Shown here: piece after piece, positions 3,699 to 5,501 of the stretch
Position numbering within the stretch: position 1 is the stretch's first letter
How the letters are laid out: the number at the start of each line of letters is the position of its first letter
Assembly: GCA_964486925.1 (NCBI GenBank)
Contig: CAZAOY010000085.1
Coordinates: 1-5,501 of the forward strand
DNA length: 5,501 bases
Origin: CAZAOY01 sp964486925
GTDB taxonomy: Bacteria > Bacillota > Clostridia > Oscillospirales > Ruminococcaceae
Reading direction: 5' to 3'
Translations under genes and position numbers: made by a program
The notes under the pieces: model-generated
The model's database searches: none
Told to the model about the DNA's origin: nothing
What the model saw: only the letters and a program-made list of their open reading frames with translations

Positions 3699-5501
3699 AC
3701 AAAAGTAGACTACCCTAAAGACAAATGCGTTCACCATCTTTTCGAAGAACAAGTTGCAAAAACGCCTGACAAAACCGCAGTTATAGCTTGTGACAAAACA
3801 CTAACTTACAACGAGCTAAATGAGCAAGCAAACAGAATAGCACACAGCCTAATACAAAAAGGTGTGAAACCTAACGATATTGTTGCTTTTATTCTACCCC
3901 GCAGAAGTTATTTGATTGCCACTATGTTTGGCATACTCAAAAGCGGTGCGGCGTATATGCCGATTGACCCAGACTACCCGCAGGATAGGATAGAGTATAT
4001 GCTACAGGATAGTGGAGCGAAGATTTGTATTGATGAGAGTAATATTGAAGAATTTTTAAGTTGTAGTGATGTGGGAAACCCTAATGTAGAAATGGATAGT
4101 AGTAGCCTTTGCTATTGCATATATACGTCTGGTAGTACTGGTATACCGAAAGGAGTTTCTGTTACACATTCAAATCTATATAACTATCTTTATTATGCAA
4201 TTAGTCAGTACAATAATTATCCTTGCAATATGCCAGTGCTAACTAGTATTTGCGTTGACTTAACTATTACGTCCCTATTTTTACCTATATTAACAGGAGG
4301 ATTTCTTGAGATAGTGTATGGAGATTTACTTGATAACATCCAGTATGTTTTTAGCAGTAAAAGGTTCAATACCTTTAAGTTAACTCCAACACATTTGGAT
4401 ATTATGAAAAATCTTAATGTTTGTATAAGTAATGATAGTAAGTTTGTAATAGGTGGTGAACAACTTAAATTATCAAACCTTAATTATGTATGTCAAAATT
4501 CAACTTTATTTAATGAATATGGCCCTACAGAAACGACAGTAGGATGTTCTGTAGTTAAGCACAAGTCATTTAAAGATAAATGCGTTCACCAGCTTTTCGA
4601 AGAACAAGTTGCAAAAACGCCCGACAAAACCGCAGTTATAGCTTGTGACAAAACACTAACTTACAACGAGCTAAATGAGCAAGCAAACAGAATAGCACAC
4701 AGCCTAATACAAAAAGGTGTGAAACCTAACGATATTGTTGCTTTTATTCTACCCCGCAGAAGTTATTTGATTGCCACTATGTTTGGCATACTCAAAAGCG
4801 GTGCGGCGTATATGCCGATTGACCCAGACTACCCGCAGGATAGGATAGAGTATATGCTACAGGATAGTGGAGCGAAGATTTGTATTGATGAGAGTAATAT
4901 TGAAGAATTTTTAAGTTGTAGTGATGTGGGAAACCCTAATGTAGAAATGGATAGTAGTAGCCTTTGCTATTGCATCTATACATCTGGAAGTACTGGCAAT
5001 CCGAAAGGGACACTGATAAAGCATAGTAATGTAGTAAATTTAATAAGTTGGGAAATAATATCAAGAGATTTTAGCACAAAGATTAACTTTATAAGTTCCA
5101 CGAGCATTTCGTTTGATGTAGCTTGTCAAGAAATTTTTACTGCATTGACTAACAATTGTATTCTATATCTAACAAATGATAGTGTTAAAAAGAATTTAAG
5201 CAATTTTTGCAATTATATTGTTGTTAATAAGATACAAGTTTTATTTACTACCCCTACATATTTTAATCAATTAACAATTACTACAGACAATACAGAAAAG
5301 CTATTTGACACTTTAACGGATATTATCCTTGCTGGGGAGCGATTTTATTTAAATGATAAATGCATTAAAGCTAATAAACTAAAGAGAGTAAAAATACATA
5401 ACCACTATGGCCCAGCAGAAACCCATGTTGTCTCAACAAGCCATACATACAATCAAAACGACATACACATCGGAAAGCCTATAGCAAACACACAGATATA
5501 C
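2424..5501 (+). CDS. Non-ribosomal peptide synthetase, N-terminal part (C - truncated A(Asn) - A(Pro)...), runs off right edge
   Basis: One uninterrupted frame of 1026 codons is still open at the window end. Residues 1 to about 425 form a condensation domain. Residues about 428-716 are an adenylation domain covering only motifs A1-A5. From residue 717 a second adenylation domain begins and is cut by the window edge just after A5, in IGKPIANTQIY. No carrier (T) domain or second C domain separates the two A domains, which is abnormal for an NRPS. Both A domains keep the AMP-loop motif A3 (YTSGSTGxPKG at 567-577 and 852-862). The specificity codes suggest Asn-like and Pro-like substrates. The protein is presumably a large cytoplasmic assembly-line enzyme activating amino acids as adenylates and joining them by thiotemplate chemistry. 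It may be the first enzyme of its line, since it starts with a C domain and no NRPS gene lies upstream in the window. The product is unknown. Expression probably starts from the promoter near 2330. Confidence 0.95.
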   Translation, partial: MIGLSKPQLAIYEMDRYIGGSVANIAGDILFSDCKDPSKLVSIVNQLVQKNESLRTKLILQNGVPMQMIQSKMQLDIPILEFETFEKYQAWAQDDALKPLDIFGELVFTAVFTVKNQTAGVYLKIHHIISDAWSFGIIGEQLKKLYKGEEVVSYSYTEYLQKEALYQDSNRYTKDKEYRLNVYDSNNELNYLCEKQTKTNLANRYSVSLDIDVTHKVKQFCSENEISPFAFFVSVFSTYYYRIKGNNSFYIGTPVLNRSGNREKNTIGAFINTIPVSIVVDDNNSFDMLAKNITSQISRDFRRQRFLYSDLLKVLREEKGHKDTLFDVVISYQNMQVGENKTNWYFQGCQSESLQIHIDDRDKTENFNVNYDYQTEKFTENDVKKLHEYLLNIIDCVVKDKDIAIPRVKMLSSDEEHTLLYTFNDTKVDYPKDKCVHHLFEEQVAKTPDKTAVIACDKTLTYNELNEQANRIAHSLIQKGVKPNDIVAFILPRRSYLIATMFGILKSGAAYMPIDPDYPQDRIEYMLQDSGAKICIDESNIEEFLSCSDVGNPNVEMDSSSLCYCIYTSGSTGIPKGVSVTHSNLYNYLYYAISQYNNYPCNMPVLTSICVDLTITSLFLPILTGGFLEIVYGDLLDNIQYVFSSKRFNTFKLTPTHLDIMKNLNVCISNDSKFVIGGEQLKLSNLNYVCQNSTLFNEYGPTETTVGCSVVKHKSFKDKCVHQLFEEQVAKTPDKTAVIACDKTLTYNELNEQANRIAHSLIQKGVKPNDIVAFILPRRSYLIATMFGILKSGAAYMPIDPDYPQDRIEYMLQDSGAKICIDESNIEEFLSCSDVGNPNVEMDSSSLCYCIYTSGSTGNPKGTLIKHSNVVNLISWEIISRDFSTKINFISSTSISFDVACQEIFTALTNNCILYLTNDSVKKNLSNFCNYIVVNKIQVLFTTPTYFNQLTITTDNTEKLFDTLTDIILAGERFYLNDKCIKANKLKRVKIHNHYGPAETHVVSTSHTYNQNDIHIGKPIANTQIY
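3706..4571 (+). other. Truncated adenylation domain, Asn-type core, lacking A6-A10
   Basis: Residues about 428-716 contain A1 (LTYNELNEQAN, 460-470), A2 (LKSGAAYMPIDP, about 505-516), A3 (567-577), an A4-type segment around D612 and A5 (NEYGPTETT, 697-705). The chain then passes within about ten residues into the A1 region of another A domain. Motifs A6-A10 are absent, including the hinge and the A10 lysine needed for efficient adenylation, as is the carrier domain. The residues at the specificity positions read D612, L613, T616, K652, V675, G677, E698, V706, G707, or DLTKVGEVG. As I recall the published codes, this is closest to Asn, with Asp second. The fragment could bind amino acid and ATP but is unlikely to complete catalysis by itself. 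Confidence 0.85.
3717..4120 (+). repeat. Direct repeat copy 1 (A-domain N-terminal scaffold)
   Basis: This 404-bp segment encodes motifs A1-A2 of the first A domain. It matches 4572-4975 with only three differences, at 3722 (C/T), 3737 (T/G, giving His versus Gln) and 3767 (T/C). Positions 3768-4120 are identical over 353 bp. The identity breaks just before A3, at 4121, after which only the A3 motif remains similar. GC is about 40% (145 of 360 bases in 3721-4080, counted by hand). Confidence 0.95.
4572..4975 (+). repeat. Direct repeat copy 2 (A-domain N-terminal scaffold)
   Basis: This is the second copy of the A1-A2 block, offset exactly 855 bp (285 codons) from the first, so the frame is kept. 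Even synonymous sites are identical through 4623-4975, which points to a recent duplication or gene conversion rather than two old A domains conserved by selection. The two copies bracket the Asn-type core and could support homologous deletion or amplification of an 855-bp unit. Confidence 0.95.
4572..5501 (+). other. Second adenylation domain, Pro-type core, cut by window edge
   Basis: Starting at residue 717, this copy repeats the first domain's N-terminal segment almost exactly and then carries a different core. A3 is at 852-862, A4 around FDVACQEIF (897-905) and A5 at NHYGPAET (993-1000). The normal continuation IGKPIANTQIY follows to the window end. Specificity positions read D898, V899, Q902, F941, I968, A970, H994, V1002, V1003, or DVQFIAHVV, which matches the proline code family (DVQLIAHVV in gramicidin and tyrocidine synthetases, from memory). 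Unlike the first copy it goes on normally after A5, so it is probably the functional domain of this module. The C-terminal subdomain and carrier would lie outside the window. Confidence 0.88.

Noticed and set aside
4545..4592. A frameshift or pseudogene at the A-A junction
   Set aside because: I read the frame codon by codon from 2424 to 5501 and found no stop; both repeat copies and both cores are in the same frame (offset 855, divisible by three). The domain is truncated but the frame is not broken.
3717..4975. A mobile element flanked by direct repeats
   Set aside because: The repeats are coding A-domain scaffold, there is no transposase or integrase and no terminal inverted repeats; duplication or recombination within the NRPS explains them better.

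Overview
The window looks like a low-GC Firmicute, most likely a clostridial (Lachnospiraceae/Oscillospiraceae-type) anaerobe. The evidence is AT-rich DNA, purine-rich G-stretch ribosome binding sites, an AgrA/AgrC-type two-component pair and a Clostridia-style non-ribosomal peptide synthetase (NRPS). The genus cannot be fixed from this sequence.

All three genes are on the + strand. Positions 20-739 encode a LytTR-family response regulator (receiver plus LytTR DNA-binding domain). After a 15-nt gap, 755-2104 encode its likely partner, a multi-pass membrane sensor kinase with a GHKL ATPase domain, as in peptide-sensing AgrC kinases. A gene-free stretch of about 320 nt follows. It holds a strong hairpin (2188-2228), an extended -10 promoter (TG at 2330-2331, TATAAT at 2333-2338) and a second hairpin in the leader (2366-2395). 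From 2424 to the right edge runs one open frame of 1026 codons, the N-terminal part of an NRPS that continues beyond the window.

The NRPS is the unusual part. It starts with a complete-looking condensation (C) domain, followed by an adenylation (A) domain that stops just after motif A5. That truncated domain has no A6-A10 and no carrier domain, and it is fused in frame to the start of a second A domain. The two A domains share a near-identical N-terminal block (3717-4120 and 4572-4975; offset exactly 855 bp = 285 codons; 3 mismatches in 404, with 353 bp perfectly identical). They then carry unrelated specificity cores between motifs A3 and A5. By eye, the specificity codes read as Asn-like (DLTKVGEVG) for the first core and Pro-like (DVQFIAHVV) for the second. 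The cores are much poorer in GC (about 29% and 26%, hand counts) than the repeated block (about 40%) and the DNA after the second core (about 45%). This fits the cores being exchangeable cassettes inserted into a shared A-domain scaffold. Deleting one 855-bp repeat unit would leave an ordinary C-A(Pro) module.

The two-component system probably senses an extracellular, perhaps peptide, signal and may control the adjacent NRPS gene, but the sequence does not prove this link. No AgrB/AgrD pair, transposase, tRNA, rRNA or CRISPR is visible.
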